Notes under the pieces: model-generated
What the model was told of the DNA's origin: nothing
Seen by the model: only the letters and a program-made list of their open reading frames with translations
Database searches by the model: none
From: Deltaproteobacteria bacterium
GTDB lineage: Bacteria > Desulfobacterota > Syntrophia > Syntrophales > Smithellaceae
Direction: 5' to 3'
NCBI GenBank assembly: GCA_009668925.1
Contig: SBEK01000189.1
Location: 1 to 7,715 of the forward strand
DNA length: 7,715 nucleotides
Shown here: positions 1-6,070 of the stretch, piece after piece
How the letters are laid out: each line of letters opens with the position of its first letter
Numbering within the stretch: position 1 is the stretch's first letter
Translations under genes and position numbers: made by a program

Positions 1-1
1 C

Positions 2-847
2 CTTCTTCCCCTGCGCATCAAGCGGAGCCTAGCCGCGGGCTTGTCCCGCCTGGCCTATTATCTCCTGCACAAGCACAAGGTGATCGCCCTGCATAATCTG
101 ATGCGGTCGTTTCCGGAAAAGTCTCCCGCTGAAATTTTGCGCATTATCAAGAATTCCTATGCGAGCTTTGCCATGCTTTTTGCCGAGTTCCTGCAGATTC
201 TTTATCTCAACAAAACCAACCTGTCGCGCTGGGTGACGGTGCAGGGGCTCCCGCACTATGAGAAAGCCTGCCGCGAAGGCAAAGGCGTTTTGCTTTTTAC
301 CGCGCACTTCGGCAACTGGGAAATCGGCAATGCCGCGCTGGCCATTTTGTCGACGCCGCCGTACTTCATGGCGCGCGCCCTGGACAGTCCGCTCCTGGAA
401 GCAATCACCACCTCGGCCCGAAAGCCCCTGGGCATTGTCACCCTGCATAAAGAAAACGCCATGCGCATGCTCCTGCCGCTTTTGCGGAAAGGAAAAGCCG
501 TCATTTTGCTGATCGATCAAAATGTCGCCGCCAAAGAAGGGGTATTTGTCGATTTTTTCGGACGCCCGGCCTGCGCCACCACGGGGATCGCCCTTATGGC
601 GATGCATACGGGAGCGGCCGTCCTGCCCATTTTCACGACGCGCCTGCCCGACGGCCGCTACCTGACGGAAATCGGTCCGCAAGTAGAAACCGTCCAGACC
701 GGCAACCGCGATCAGGACCTGCTGGTCAACACGCAAAACTACGCCAAAGTCATCGAAGACCATGTCCGCAAGTATCCCGACCAATGGCTCTGGCTGCATC
801 AGCGCTGGAAGACAAAACCCTGCCAGGCCAGGAGGCGCACGCTTTGA
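2..847 (+). CDS. lpxL: Lipid A secondary acyltransferase, LpxL/HtrB family (5' end outside window)
   Basis: The reading frame is open from the left edge, so this is the C-terminal 281 residues of a protein that begins upstream; the TTG at 41 is not a true start. Family members act at the inner membrane and transfer an acyl chain from acyl-ACP to a hydroxyacyl chain of (Kdo)2-lipid A. Visible landmarks are the NLMRSFPE stretch typical of the family after the N-terminal helix, the catalytic HX4E motif in HFGNWE (His at visible residue 102, Glu at 107), and a downstream block around IDQN and GVFVDFFG followed by a Thr-rich turn, as in other LpxL/LpxM proteins. The C-terminus ends with QWLWLHQRWK, also characteristic. 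The stop codon TGA (845-847) shares its last base with the waaF start, so the two genes are translationally coupled. The specific acyl chain (laurate, myristate or other) cannot be told from sequence, and LpxL versus LpxM is not resolved. Confidence 0.92.
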   Translation, partial: LLPLRIKRSLAAGLSRLAYYLLHKHKVIALHNLMRSFPEKSPAEILRIIKNSYASFAMLFAEFLQILYLNKTNLSRWVTVQGLPHYEKACREGKGVLLFTAHFGNWEIGNAALAILSTPPYFMARALDSPLLEAITTSARKPLGIVTLHKENAMRMLLPLLRKGKAVILLIDQNVAAKEGVFVDFFGRPACATTGIALMAMHTGAAVLPIFTTRLPDGRYLTEIGPQVETVQTGNRDQDLLVNTQNYAKVIEDHVRKYPDQWLWLHQRWKTKPCQARRRTL

Positions 848-849
848 TG
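830..849 (+). promoter_or_regulatory. Shine-Dalgarno and overlapping stop/start that set the waaF start
   Basis: AGGAGG at 830-835 lies 11 nt before ATG 847. That ATG overlaps the lpxL stop by one base (TGATG). This favours 847 over the in-frame ATG at 784, which has no purine-rich site before it and would overlap lpxL by 64 nt. Confidence 0.7.
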
Positions 850-1890
850 ATCGAAGCCAACAAACTGCCTTCAGGCCTCAACAAGATATTGATCCGCGGC
901 ACCAACTGGATCGGCGACGCCATCATGACCCTGCCGGCGGTGAACTCCATCCGTGCGGCCTTCCCGAGAGCACATCTGGCGGTTCTGGCCAAGCCGCCGG
1001 TTACCGATGTTTACGGCATGTTTTCGCCCGCGGATGAAATCATTCCTTATGAGAGCAAGTTTGACAACCCGCTGGGCGTCCTGCGCCTGGCGCATAAGTT
1101 CAGGCAGAAAAAATTTGACGCGGCGATTCTTCTCCAGAACGCCATAGAAGCGGCGATCATCGCCCGGGCGGCGGGAATACCGCTGCGGGCGGGCTACAAT
1201 TCCGACGGCCGCGGGTTTCTGCTGACGCACGCGATCCGGCGAACCGAAAGCATCTTCAAGGTGCATCAGATTCATTATTACCTGGAAATGGTGAAAGCCC
1301 TCGGGTGCCGGGATGTGGACAACACCCTGCATCTGGAAGCGCTCATCTCTCCCGCCAATGCCCGAGAAGTTATGCGGCAATGCCTTCCCGGCAACACCCG
1401 GAGCATCATCGGCATCGCGCCCGGCGCCACCTACGGCCCGGCCAAGAAGTGGCTGGCCGACAGGTTTGCCGCGGCGGCGGATCGCCTCGCCCTGGATTTA
1501 AATGCGCAGGTCGTTCTCTTCGGCGGGAAAATGGACCGGGAAACCGCGGCGGAAGTCTGCCGGCAGGCCCATACAAACATCATCAATCTGGCCGGCAAAT
1601 CGTCGCTTACCGAATCGATTTATCTGATCTCGCAATGCCGGCTCTTTATCAGCAACGATTCGGGGCTGATGCATGTGGCGGGCGCGCTCAATATCCCCAC
1701 GGTTGCCGTCTTTGGATCGACCAATCCCGCAACCACGTCGCCCGCCGGAGAAAAGACCGTCCTCGTGCGCAAGGAAGTGGAATGCAGCCCCTGTCTCAAG
1801 AAGACGTGCCCGACGGACTTCCGCTGCATGACATTGATCACGGTCGACGATGTCGTGGCGGCGGCCAATACCCTATTGAAAAGAAACTGA
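847..1890 (+). CDS. waaF: ADP-heptose:LPS heptosyltransferase II (GT9 family)
   Basis: The enzyme adds the second L-glycero-D-manno-heptose to the LPS inner core on the cytoplasmic face of the inner membrane, using ADP-heptose. The 347-residue product has the WaaF signature near its N-terminus, IRGTNWIGDAIMTLPAV, with the likely catalytic Asp at residue 24, and PGATYGPAKKW in the middle, a donor-binding segment. The C-terminal Rossmann half carries SNDSGLMHVAG (residues 269-279) and VAVFGSTNP. It ends with a four-cysteine cluster (C313, C316, C321, C327) seen in many GT9 heptosyltransferases. The start at 847 leaves about 13 residues before the conserved KILIRG, slightly longer than usual, but it is backed by an SD and by coupling to lpxL. 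It lies 5 nt upstream of gmhB. The pairing of RGTNWIGD here with KLSAIGD in the later gene distinguishes WaaF from WaaC. Confidence 0.93.
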   Translation: MIEANKLPSGLNKILIRGTNWIGDAIMTLPAVNSIRAAFPRAHLAVLAKPPVTDVYGMFSPADEIIPYESKFDNPLGVLRLAHKFRQKKFDAAILLQNAIEAAIIARAAGIPLRAGYNSDGRGFLLTHAIRRTESIFKVHQIHYYLEMVKALGCRDVDNTLHLEALISPANAREVMRQCLPGNTRSIIGIAPGATYGPAKKWLADRFAAAADRLALDLNAQVVLFGGKMDRETAAEVCRQAHTNIINLAGKSSLTESIYLISQCRLFISNDSGLMHVAGALNIPTVAVFGSTNPATTSPAGEKTVLVRKEVECSPCLKKTCPTDFRCMTLITVDDVVAAANTLLKRN

Positions 1891-1895
1891 AGCCT

Positions 1896-2483
1896 ATGGA
1901 AAAGAAAGCCGCCGTTTTTCTGGATCGTGACGGAACCATCAACGAAGAAGTCGGTTATCTCGACCGGGCGGAAAAGCTCAAGATCATCCCGGCTGCTTTT
2001 GAGGCCATCCGCCTCATCAATCAAAGCGGCCTGGAGGCCGTCGTGGTGAGCAATCAGGCCGGCGTCGCCAAAGGGCTGTTTACGGAAAGCTTCGTGCAGG
2101 AAATAAACGGTTTGATTCAAAATGCCCTTTCGGAAAAAGGCGCGCGAATCGATGCCTTCTATTTTTGTCCGCACCACCCGACGGAAGGGAGCGCTCCCTA
2201 CCGCACCATCTGCACTTGCCGCAAACCCGCGGCGGGACTGCTGCATCAGGCCGCGGCGGACCGGAACATCGATCTTGCGCAATCCTATGTGATCGGCGAC
2301 CGCCTGCGCGATGTCGAGACAGCCCACCGGGCCGGAGCGAAAGGCGTCCTGGTGGCCACGGGATACGGACAGGATGTGATCGCAAACGGCGGACAGGACG
2401 CGCCCAATGAACTGAACACGCCGGACGCCATCGCCCAGGATATTCTGGAGGCGGTGCGCTGGATATTGAAGGACCGCCCGTGA
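1896..2483 (+). CDS. gmhB: D-glycero-beta-D-manno-heptose-1,7-bisphosphate 7-phosphatase
   Basis: GmhB is the HAD-superfamily phosphatase that removes the 7-phosphate from heptose 1,7-bisphosphate in ADP-heptose synthesis, in the cytosol. The 195-residue protein opens with FLDRDGTINEE, giving nucleophile D10 and acid/base D12. It has HAD motif II SNQAG (S52) and the GDRLRD motif IV with Mg-binding D135. A zinc-binding loop is complete: C91-x-H93 in CPHHP and C106-x-C108 in CTCRKP, matching the four ligands described for E. coli GmhB within one residue. K110 in CRKP is the motif III lysine. The length is that of the stand-alone phosphatase. The long open frame extends upstream to 1305 inside waaF, but homology begins only at ATG 1896, five bases after the waaF stop; no strong SD is visible there, so re-initiation is likely. 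Its last four bases overlap the waaC start. Beta-anomer specificity is inferred from the LPS context. Confidence 0.95.
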   Translation: MEKKAAVFLDRDGTINEEVGYLDRAEKLKIIPAAFEAIRLINQSGLEAVVVSNQAGVAKGLFTESFVQEINGLIQNALSEKGARIDAFYFCPHHPTEGSAPYRTICTCRKPAAGLLHQAAADRNIDLAQSYVIGDRLRDVETAHRAGAKGVLVATGYGQDVIANGGQDAPNELNTPDAIAQDILEAVRWILKDRP

Positions 2484-3514
2484 ATATTTTAATCGTCAAA
2501 CTAAGCGCCATCGGCGACGTGATTCACACCCTGCCGTCGCTTGATGCCCTGCGCCGCCTTTACCCCGATGCGCATATCACCTGGGTTGTGGAGGAAGAAG
2601 CGGCGGACCTCGTCGTCCATCATCCGCAGCTTGATCGCGTCATCGTTTTCAAACGCAAAAGCTGGATGAATAAAGTCAAGGCCGGGCAGTTCCGGCAAGC
2701 GTGGCGCGATGCGCGGTCATTTCTGGCCCGGCTGCACAGCCGACGGTATGATCTCGTGATCGACTTCCACGGTCTTTTCAAAAGCTCGATTGTCGTCTGC
2801 TTAAGCCGGGGCCAAAGAAAGCTGGGATATGACTCCTGGCAGGAACTCACCCGCCTGTTTCTCAACGACAGAATTCCGGAAGATATGAATAAACATGCGG
2901 TCGACCGCTACCTGGACTTTCCGCGGCATCTGGGCGCAGCGATCGGCAAGCCGGAGTTCATCGTGCCGATCTCGCCTGCGGCAAAAGCGAAAAGCCGCGC
3001 GCTTCTGGATTTGCATCAACTGGAGGCGAAAAAATATATTGCGGTTAATCCCGTTGCCCTGTGGGATACCAAATTGTGGGATGATCAGAAGTTTGCCAGG
3101 CTTGCGGATCTTATTTCGCGGCAGATGAACATTCCCGTGGTCTTTACCGGCCGGGACAAAGAATCCCTTGACAAAATCACTGCGCAGATGGCTACAAAAG
3201 CAATCAATATCGGTGGACAAACGACCCTGCCGGAGCTGGCCTGCATCTATCGGGATGCCCTGGCCGTCATTACCACGGATTCCGGACCGATGCATCTGGC
3301 CGCCGCCGTCGGCACGCCGGTGATCGCTCTTTTCGGCCCGACGGATCCGACCAGAACCGGCCCCTACGGAGAAAACCATGTGATTATCAGAACCGGAATT
3401 TCCTGCAGCCCATGCTTTTTGAAAAAATGCCCGACCCAGCAATGCATGGAAGATATTACGCCCGAGCAGGTGTTGGAAGCAGTCGAAAAAACAGTTTTAA
3501 GTTTTAAGTTTTAA
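2480..3514 (+). CDS. waaC: LPS heptosyltransferase I (GT9 family)
   Basis: This 344-residue GT9 enzyme most likely transfers the first heptose from ADP-heptose to Kdo2-lipid A. It begins at GTG 2480, overlapping the gmhB stop by 4 nt (GTGA), with GAAGGA at 2468-2473 as SD. The N-terminus, MNILIVKLSAIGDVIHTLP, is WaaC-like, and D13 coincides with the catalytic Asp13 known in E. coli WaaC. K198 in TKLWDDQKF corresponds to the phosphate-binding region. TTDSGPMHLAAA (D267, H272) and ALFGPTDP form the ADP-heptose site. A four-Cys cluster (C309, C312, C317, C322) parallels the one in WaaF. The last residues (VLSFKF) are encoded inside a GTTTTAA tandem repeat, and the stop codon itself belongs to the third repeat unit, so the native C-terminus may have been altered by the repeat. 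Another GT9 acceptor specificity is possible, but its place next to waaF and gmhB favours WaaC. Confidence 0.88.
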   Translation: MNILIVKLSAIGDVIHTLPSLDALRRLYPDAHITWVVEEEAADLVVHHPQLDRVIVFKRKSWMNKVKAGQFRQAWRDARSFLARLHSRRYDLVIDFHGLFKSSIVVCLSRGQRKLGYDSWQELTRLFLNDRIPEDMNKHAVDRYLDFPRHLGAAIGKPEFIVPISPAAKAKSRALLDLHQLEAKKYIAVNPVALWDTKLWDDQKFARLADLISRQMNIPVVFTGRDKESLDKITAQMATKAINIGGQTTLPELACIYRDALAVITTDSGPMHLAAAVGTPVIALFGPTDPTRTGPYGENHVIIRTGISCSPCFLKKCPTQQCMEDITPEQVLEAVEKTVLSFKF

Positions 3515-3631
3515 GTTTTAAATAAGAAAAACGCGAATGCTGAAAGAAATAATGTTCTAGGTTCAATGTTCAATGTTAAAGAAAAAACAGTTTTAAGTTT
3601 TAAGTAATTAAGTTCTAAGGAAGAAAAACGT
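3485..3631 (+). repeat. Heptamer tandem-repeat tract, left (GTTTTAA and GTTCAAT families)
   Basis: There are four perfect GTTTTAA units at 3494-3521, then GTTCTAG and two GTTCAAT units at 3554-3574, then GTTTTAA twice again at 3590-3603 with degenerate units after. The 24 bases at 3485-3508 recur exactly at 3581-3604. The first array overlaps the last codons of waaC. The layout resembles the short tandemly repeated heptanucleotides known from cyanobacteria, but the unit sequences differ. The rest of 3515-3794 up to the GIY-YIG remnant contains only palindromic elements; I see no gene in it. Confidence 0.9.
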
Positions 3632-3645
3632 AAAAGGGGAAGAGA

Positions 3646-3681
3646 GTCATTGCGGGCGGACCCTCGGTCCGCGTGGCAATC
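3646..3681 (-). repeat. 36-bp palindromic element, GAG-loop type, copy 1
   Basis: Read on the minus strand it starts GATTGCCAC and ends CCGCAATGAC. The stem is a perfect 7 bp, GCGGACC with GGTCCGC, around loop GAG (plus strand: 3656-3662, loop CTC 3663-3665, 3666-3672). Arms match the other elements in exact register, but the stem sequence is unique in the window. Confidence 0.88.
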
Positions 3682-3724
3682 TCATGGATTGATCCGCTCC
3701 CCAGAAGGGCACGATGCACGGTCT

Positions 3725-3760
3725 GTCATTGCGAGGCGAGCCTGGCGAGCCGTGGCAATC
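3725..3760 (-). repeat. 36-bp palindromic element, GGCTCGC type, copy 1
   Basis: Read on the minus strand it carries the same outer arms (GATTGCCAC and TCGCAATGAC) as the GAG-loop elements and the same 36-bp length. Its inner part is GGCTCGC, loop CAG, GCTCGCC, which pairs at only 5 of 7 positions. It differs by one base from the copy at 6150-6185. It lies 34 bp upstream of the GIY-YIG remnant with its GATTGCC end facing that gene. Confidence 0.88.
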
Positions 3761-3769
3761 TCAACGGAG

Positions 3770-3780
3770 TGCCAATCTCA
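3770..3780 (-). repeat. Truncated element end next to the GIY-YIG remnant
   Basis: The bases TGCCAATCTC at 3770-3779 resemble the GGCAATCTC end of the palindromic elements without the rest. CAATCTCAA occurs at 3756-3764 and again at 3773-3781, suggesting a partial duplication of the element edge. Confidence 0.4.
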
Positions 3781-3794
3781 AACGGGTTTTGTTT

Positions 3795-4081
3795 ATGGAT
3801 AAACAATTTTACGTTTATATCATGACAAACAGAAGCATACGGTTCTTTACACCGGCGTGACCAATGATTTACATAGAAGAGTCTTTGAACACAAAAGCAA
3901 ATTGCAAGACGGATTCACGAAGAAGTATAATGTTAACAAACTGGTATTTTATGAAATATACGATGATGTCCGTAATGCGATTTCCAGAGAAAAGCAGATC
4001 AAGAGCGGGACAAGGGCCAGGAAGATAGAATTAATTGAAGAGATGAACAGCGGATGGACGGACCTTTATGAGGCCATATAG
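3795..4081 (+). pseudogene. Small GIY-YIG nuclease domain protein, frameshifted
   Basis: Two frames together encode one single-domain GIY-YIG (UPF0213/YhbQ-like) protein of about 95 residues. The 5' part, from ATG 3795, reads MDKQFYVYIMTNRS and then hits a stop at 3858-3860. The 3' part, in the next frame, reads KHTVLYTGVTNDLHRR and continues to TAG 4079-4081. Joining them near 3831 restores the YVYI/LYTG signature. The 3' part keeps the family's Arg in DLHRRVFEHK, the metal-binding Glu in SREKQIK and the closing NSGWTDLYE. A single-base loss in or beside AACAGAAG (likely one A) explains the break. Family members are predicted single-domain nucleases of poorly known role. The gene is bracketed by repeat elements pointing inward, and its stop codon supplies the first base of the downstream element. 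No clear SD is visible. It may be a real pseudogene or a sequencing or assembly indel. Confidence 0.85.
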
Positions 4082-4116
4082 ATTGCCACAGCGCCAGAGT
4101 GGCGCTTCGCAATGAC
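4081..4116 (+). repeat. 36-bp palindromic element, GAG-loop type, copy 2
   Basis: GATTGCCAC arm, stem AGCGCCA (4090-4096), loop GAG (4097-4099), stem TGGCGCT (4100-4106), arm TCGCAATGAC. All seven pairs are perfect. The first G is also the last base of the GIY-YIG stop codon. Confidence 0.92.
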
Positions 4117-4142
4117 AATACGAGCTGCCACGCCGCCCCGTC

Positions 4143-4178
4143 GTCATTGCGAGGCGAGCCTTGCGAGCCGCGGCAATT
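4143..4178 (-). repeat. 36-bp palindromic element, GGCTCGC type, copy 2
   Basis: On the minus strand this is the GGCTCGC-AAG-GCTCGCC form with arms ATTGCCGC and TCGCAATGAC. It is almost identical to the copy at 6150-6185 (one base differs within the 35 bp from ATTGCC to the end) and is oriented opposite to the GAG-loop copies on either side. Confidence 0.88.
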
Positions 4179-4200
4179 CCGGGCATTCAGTTGCTTATAA

Positions 4201-4236
4201 GATTGCCACGCTGATTGAGAATCGGCTCGCAACGAC
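4201..4236 (+). repeat. 36-bp palindromic element, GAG-loop type, copy 3
   Basis: GATTGCCAC arm, stem GCTGATT (4210-4216), loop GAG (4217-4219), stem AATCGGC (4220-4226), arm TCGCAACGAC. The stem is fully paired with one G-T wobble (4212/4224), although its sequence shares almost nothing with the other copies. The right arm has one substitution (T to C). Confidence 0.9.
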
Positions 4237-4243
4237 TCTGTCG

Positions 4244-4279
4244 GATTGCCACAGCGCCTGAGAGGCGCTTCGCAATGAC
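4244..4279 (+). repeat. 36-bp palindromic element, GAG-loop type, copy 4
   Basis: GATTGCCAC arm, stem AGCGCCT (4253-4259), loop GAG (4260-4262), stem AGGCGCT (4263-4269), arm TCGCAATGAC. It differs from copy 2 only by exchange of the loop-closing pair (A-T there, T-A here), a compensatory double change. Confidence 0.92.
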
Positions 4280-4313
4280 AGACAAGGCCGGAAGCGGCAC
4301 GGCACAGTGACAA

Positions 4314-4338
4314 GAAAGGCAACACACCAGTAATGACG
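4314..4338 (+). repeat. 25-bp direct repeat, first copy (degenerate element)
   Basis: GAAAGGCAACACACC followed by AGTAATGACG. It matches 4391-4415 at 23 of 25 positions. The GGCAAC and AATGACG parts resemble decayed arms of the palindromic elements, but no convincing stem remains. The stretch 4280-4313 before it shows only short GC-rich complementarity and no gene. Confidence 0.6.
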
Positions 4339-4352
4339 GAAAAGGGACCAGG

Positions 4353-4389
4353 GATTGCCAAGCCGACTTAAACGCCGGCTCGCGATAAC
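4353..4389 (+). repeat. Degenerate palindromic element, about 37 bp
   Basis: It starts GATTGCCA and ends TCGCGATAAC, a decayed form of the standard right arm. AGCCGAC (4361-4367) pairs with GCCGGCT (4374-4380) with one mismatch around a six-base loop without GAG. It is probably an old member of the family. Confidence 0.6.
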
Positions 4390-4390
4390 T

Positions 4391-4415
4391 GAAAGGCAAC
4401 ACACCCGCAATGACG
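4391..4415 (+). repeat. 25-bp direct repeat, second copy
   Basis: GAAAGGCAACACACC followed by CGCAATGACG. This copy keeps the canonical CGCAATGAC right arm that the first copy (4314-4338) has lost. From here to the wzi-like start (4416-4464) I see no further repeat and no promoter that I would defend. Confidence 0.6.
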
Positions 4416-4464
4416 AAGCCGGGATTTTTAACATATGTGCATGCAACTTAGAAAGCAGGCCGTT

Positions 4465-6033
4465 ATGAAAAGACAATTTTCGCGAATCGCCGTCGTTGTA
4501 TTTTCAATTCTTTTTGCGCCCTTTTTTCTGGCGCCGGTGTACGCCGCCTCTTCGCCCAACGTGACCCTGGATCGCGATCTTTACCGCGACATCGAATTCT
4601 GGGCGGCCGAAGGCCTCATCACCAGCAACATGAATTCAATAAAACCCTTCTCCAGAACAGAAGTCGGCAGGCAGCTGGCCGAAGCACTGGACAAATGCAG
4701 CGCCATGGATACCCCTTCCGCGGCCTGCCGGGATATCCAAAACCGCTATGCGCAATTGTTCCAAGCGGAAATCGCTGAGGCGCGCTCAGCCGATAATATC
4801 AAACATACTTACATCAAGCCTCTGGAAGCCGTTACCTTGCACTACAACTACCAGAGTGGTCCATTCTCCACCTACAACAATGAAGGCATTGATTACGGAA
4901 GAGGCAGCAACGTCGTCCTGCGCGCGCAGTCGCAAGCCCGCGTCGGCCGCGTGCTTTCCTTTTTTGTCGAGCCGGCGCTGATCTACAATCAGCACTTCGG
5001 CAGGGAAGAAGACGGCGAAGGCAATGCCCGGACCACCCTGCGCCTGCACAAGGGCTACGCCAAACTGACCGTTTTCAATGTCGAACTGGAGGCGGGACGG
5101 GATTCTCTATGGTGGGGGCCGGGTTACCACGGATCGCTGCTCATGTCGAACAACGCCCATCCCTTTGACATGCTCAAATTATCCAACCCGGAGCCGGTGC
5201 GCCTGCCGTGGATTTTTTCATATCTCGGGCACTGGCAATTCAACCTGATATTTTCTCAACTGAACGATGAGCGATTCGGCACAGAACTGGCCAATCCTTT
5301 TCTCTATGGCTTTCGCCTGGGGCTGAAGCCGCTGCAGTATCTGGAACTGGGCGTTTCGCATCTGGTTGTTTTTGGCGGACCGGAGCGGCGCAGCCTGAGC
5401 TTGAGCGAGATCAATCAGATTCTTTACGGCAACACCGACAGAAATGGAGAGAAAACAGAAAGCAATCAGCAGGTCTCCGCGGATTTCGCCATCACGCTGC
5501 CGAATCTGAAGAAATACATTTTTGTCGCCGACGGAATCAAACTGTATGGAGAAATCGGCGGAGAGGACAACGGCTATCCTCCGACCAGCCGGGCCTGGCT
5601 GGCGGGCGTCAGCATCTTCAAGCCCTTCGGCCTGGAGAGAACGGCAATTCACGCAGAGTATGCGACGACCGTTTTAGGACCCTACAACTCACCTGATTCG
5701 TGGTATAAGCATCCGGCCTATCCGATGCGCTACGAAGGCCGCGTCTTTGGACATCACATGGGCACGGAAGCGGAAGACTTCTTTATCGAATGGTCACAGA
5801 GCTTTGAAAAGATTTATTACAAGCTGAGTTTTGATCTGGAAAGAAGCGGCTACAAATCCAAACCCGCAACCCAGTCCAAAAAACAGTACCTGGGAGAAAT
5901 AGGCTATCGACTCCCCTACAATACAAATCTCACCTTAAGGTATTCGTATGAAGACATCGACAACCTCGACCACATTGAAAATCAAACTCAGAGAAATCAC
6001 TTCATCGGCCTCGACGCCGCTATCTATTTCTGA
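4465..6033 (+). CDS. Wzi-family outer-membrane beta-barrel protein
   Basis: The 522-residue product has a signal peptide: KR at residues 2-3, a hydrophobic stretch at 8-24 and a VYA cleavage site near residue 27. The mature N-terminus (DRDLYRDIEFWAAEGLI, then KPFSRTEVG) is a small helical segment common in front of Wzi-like barrels in deltaproteobacteria and Bacteroidetes. The central motif LWWGPGYHGSLLMSNNA, starting near residue 215, is the hallmark of the Wzi capsule assembly family (Caps_assemb_Wzi). Alternating strands follow, and the protein ends in NHFIGLDAAIYF, with the terminal Phe expected for BAM-dependent insertion. E. coli Wzi holds capsule polysaccharide at the cell surface; here the ligand is unknown. 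I prefer ATG 4465 over ATG 4435 because the signal peptide begins there and AGCAGG stands just upstream. The gene is alone, with repeat islands on both sides and no capsule genes in view. Confidence 0.85.
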   Translation: MKRQFSRIAVVVFSILFAPFFLAPVYAASSPNVTLDRDLYRDIEFWAAEGLITSNMNSIKPFSRTEVGRQLAEALDKCSAMDTPSAACRDIQNRYAQLFQAEIAEARSADNIKHTYIKPLEAVTLHYNYQSGPFSTYNNEGIDYGRGSNVVLRAQSQARVGRVLSFFVEPALIYNQHFGREEDGEGNARTTLRLHKGYAKLTVFNVELEAGRDSLWWGPGYHGSLLMSNNAHPFDMLKLSNPEPVRLPWIFSYLGHWQFNLIFSQLNDERFGTELANPFLYGFRLGLKPLQYLELGVSHLVVFGGPERRSLSLSEINQILYGNTDRNGEKTESNQQVSADFAITLPNLKKYIFVADGIKLYGEIGGEDNGYPPTSRAWLAGVSIFKPFGLERTAIHAEYATTVLGPYNSPDSWYKHPAYPMRYEGRVFGHHMGTEAEDFFIEWSQSFEKIYYKLSFDLERSGYKSKPATQSKKQYLGEIGYRLPYNTNLTLRYSYEDIDNLDHIENQTQRNHFIGLDAAIYF

Positions 6034-6040
6034 ACGCAAA

Positions 6041-6064
6041 AAACCCTCATTTATCAGAGGGTTT
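6041..6064 (+). terminator. Hairpin terminator after the wzi-like gene
   Basis: AAACCCTC (6041-6048) pairs perfectly with GAGGGTTT (6057-6064) around an 8-base loop, starting 7 nt after the stop codon. The plus-strand tail is short of T (GTTT then GTTGCT). The run of A before the stem gives a T-run on the minus strand, so it may act in both directions, also stopping minus-strand read-through. Confidence 0.75.
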
Positions 6065-6070
6065 GTTGCT

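Noticed and set aside
29..799. Antisense gene opposite lpxL
   Set aside because: Long open frames on the opposite strand are expected in GC-rich coding DNA; the plus-strand frame has clear family motifs.
784..846. Longer N-terminus for waaF from ATG 784
   Set aside because: There is no SD, it would overlap lpxL heavily, and the added residues are the lpxL C-terminal sequence read in another frame.
3656..3672. Rho-independent terminator of the LPS operon
   Set aside because: The stem is strong but is followed by GTGGCAATC rather than a T-run, and it belongs to the repeat family. It might still slow transcription.
3795..3860. Programmed frameshift in the GIY-YIG gene
   Set aside because: There is no slippery heptamer of the usual form at the junction, and this family is normally encoded in one frame; mutation or sequence error is simpler.
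4081..4279. Integron attC sites
   Set aside because: The arms lack the GTTRRRY/RYYYAAC core sites, there is no integrase, and the elements do not separate cassettes in a common orientation.
3646..4415. CRISPR array
   Set aside because: Repeat units of similar length occur, but in both orientations, with irregular spacing and with arms inside rather than outside the variable part; there are no cas genes.
4435..4464. Start of the wzi-like gene at ATG 4435
   Set aside because: It would add ten polar residues before a well-formed signal peptide; ATG 4465 has a purine-rich site upstream and the KR-plus-hydrophobic signal directly after.
3999..4476. Minus-strand reading frames through the repeat island
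   Set aside because: Their translations are simply the palindromic elements read through (recurrent strings such as CHCE and ALWQS); there is no homology-like pattern and no SD.
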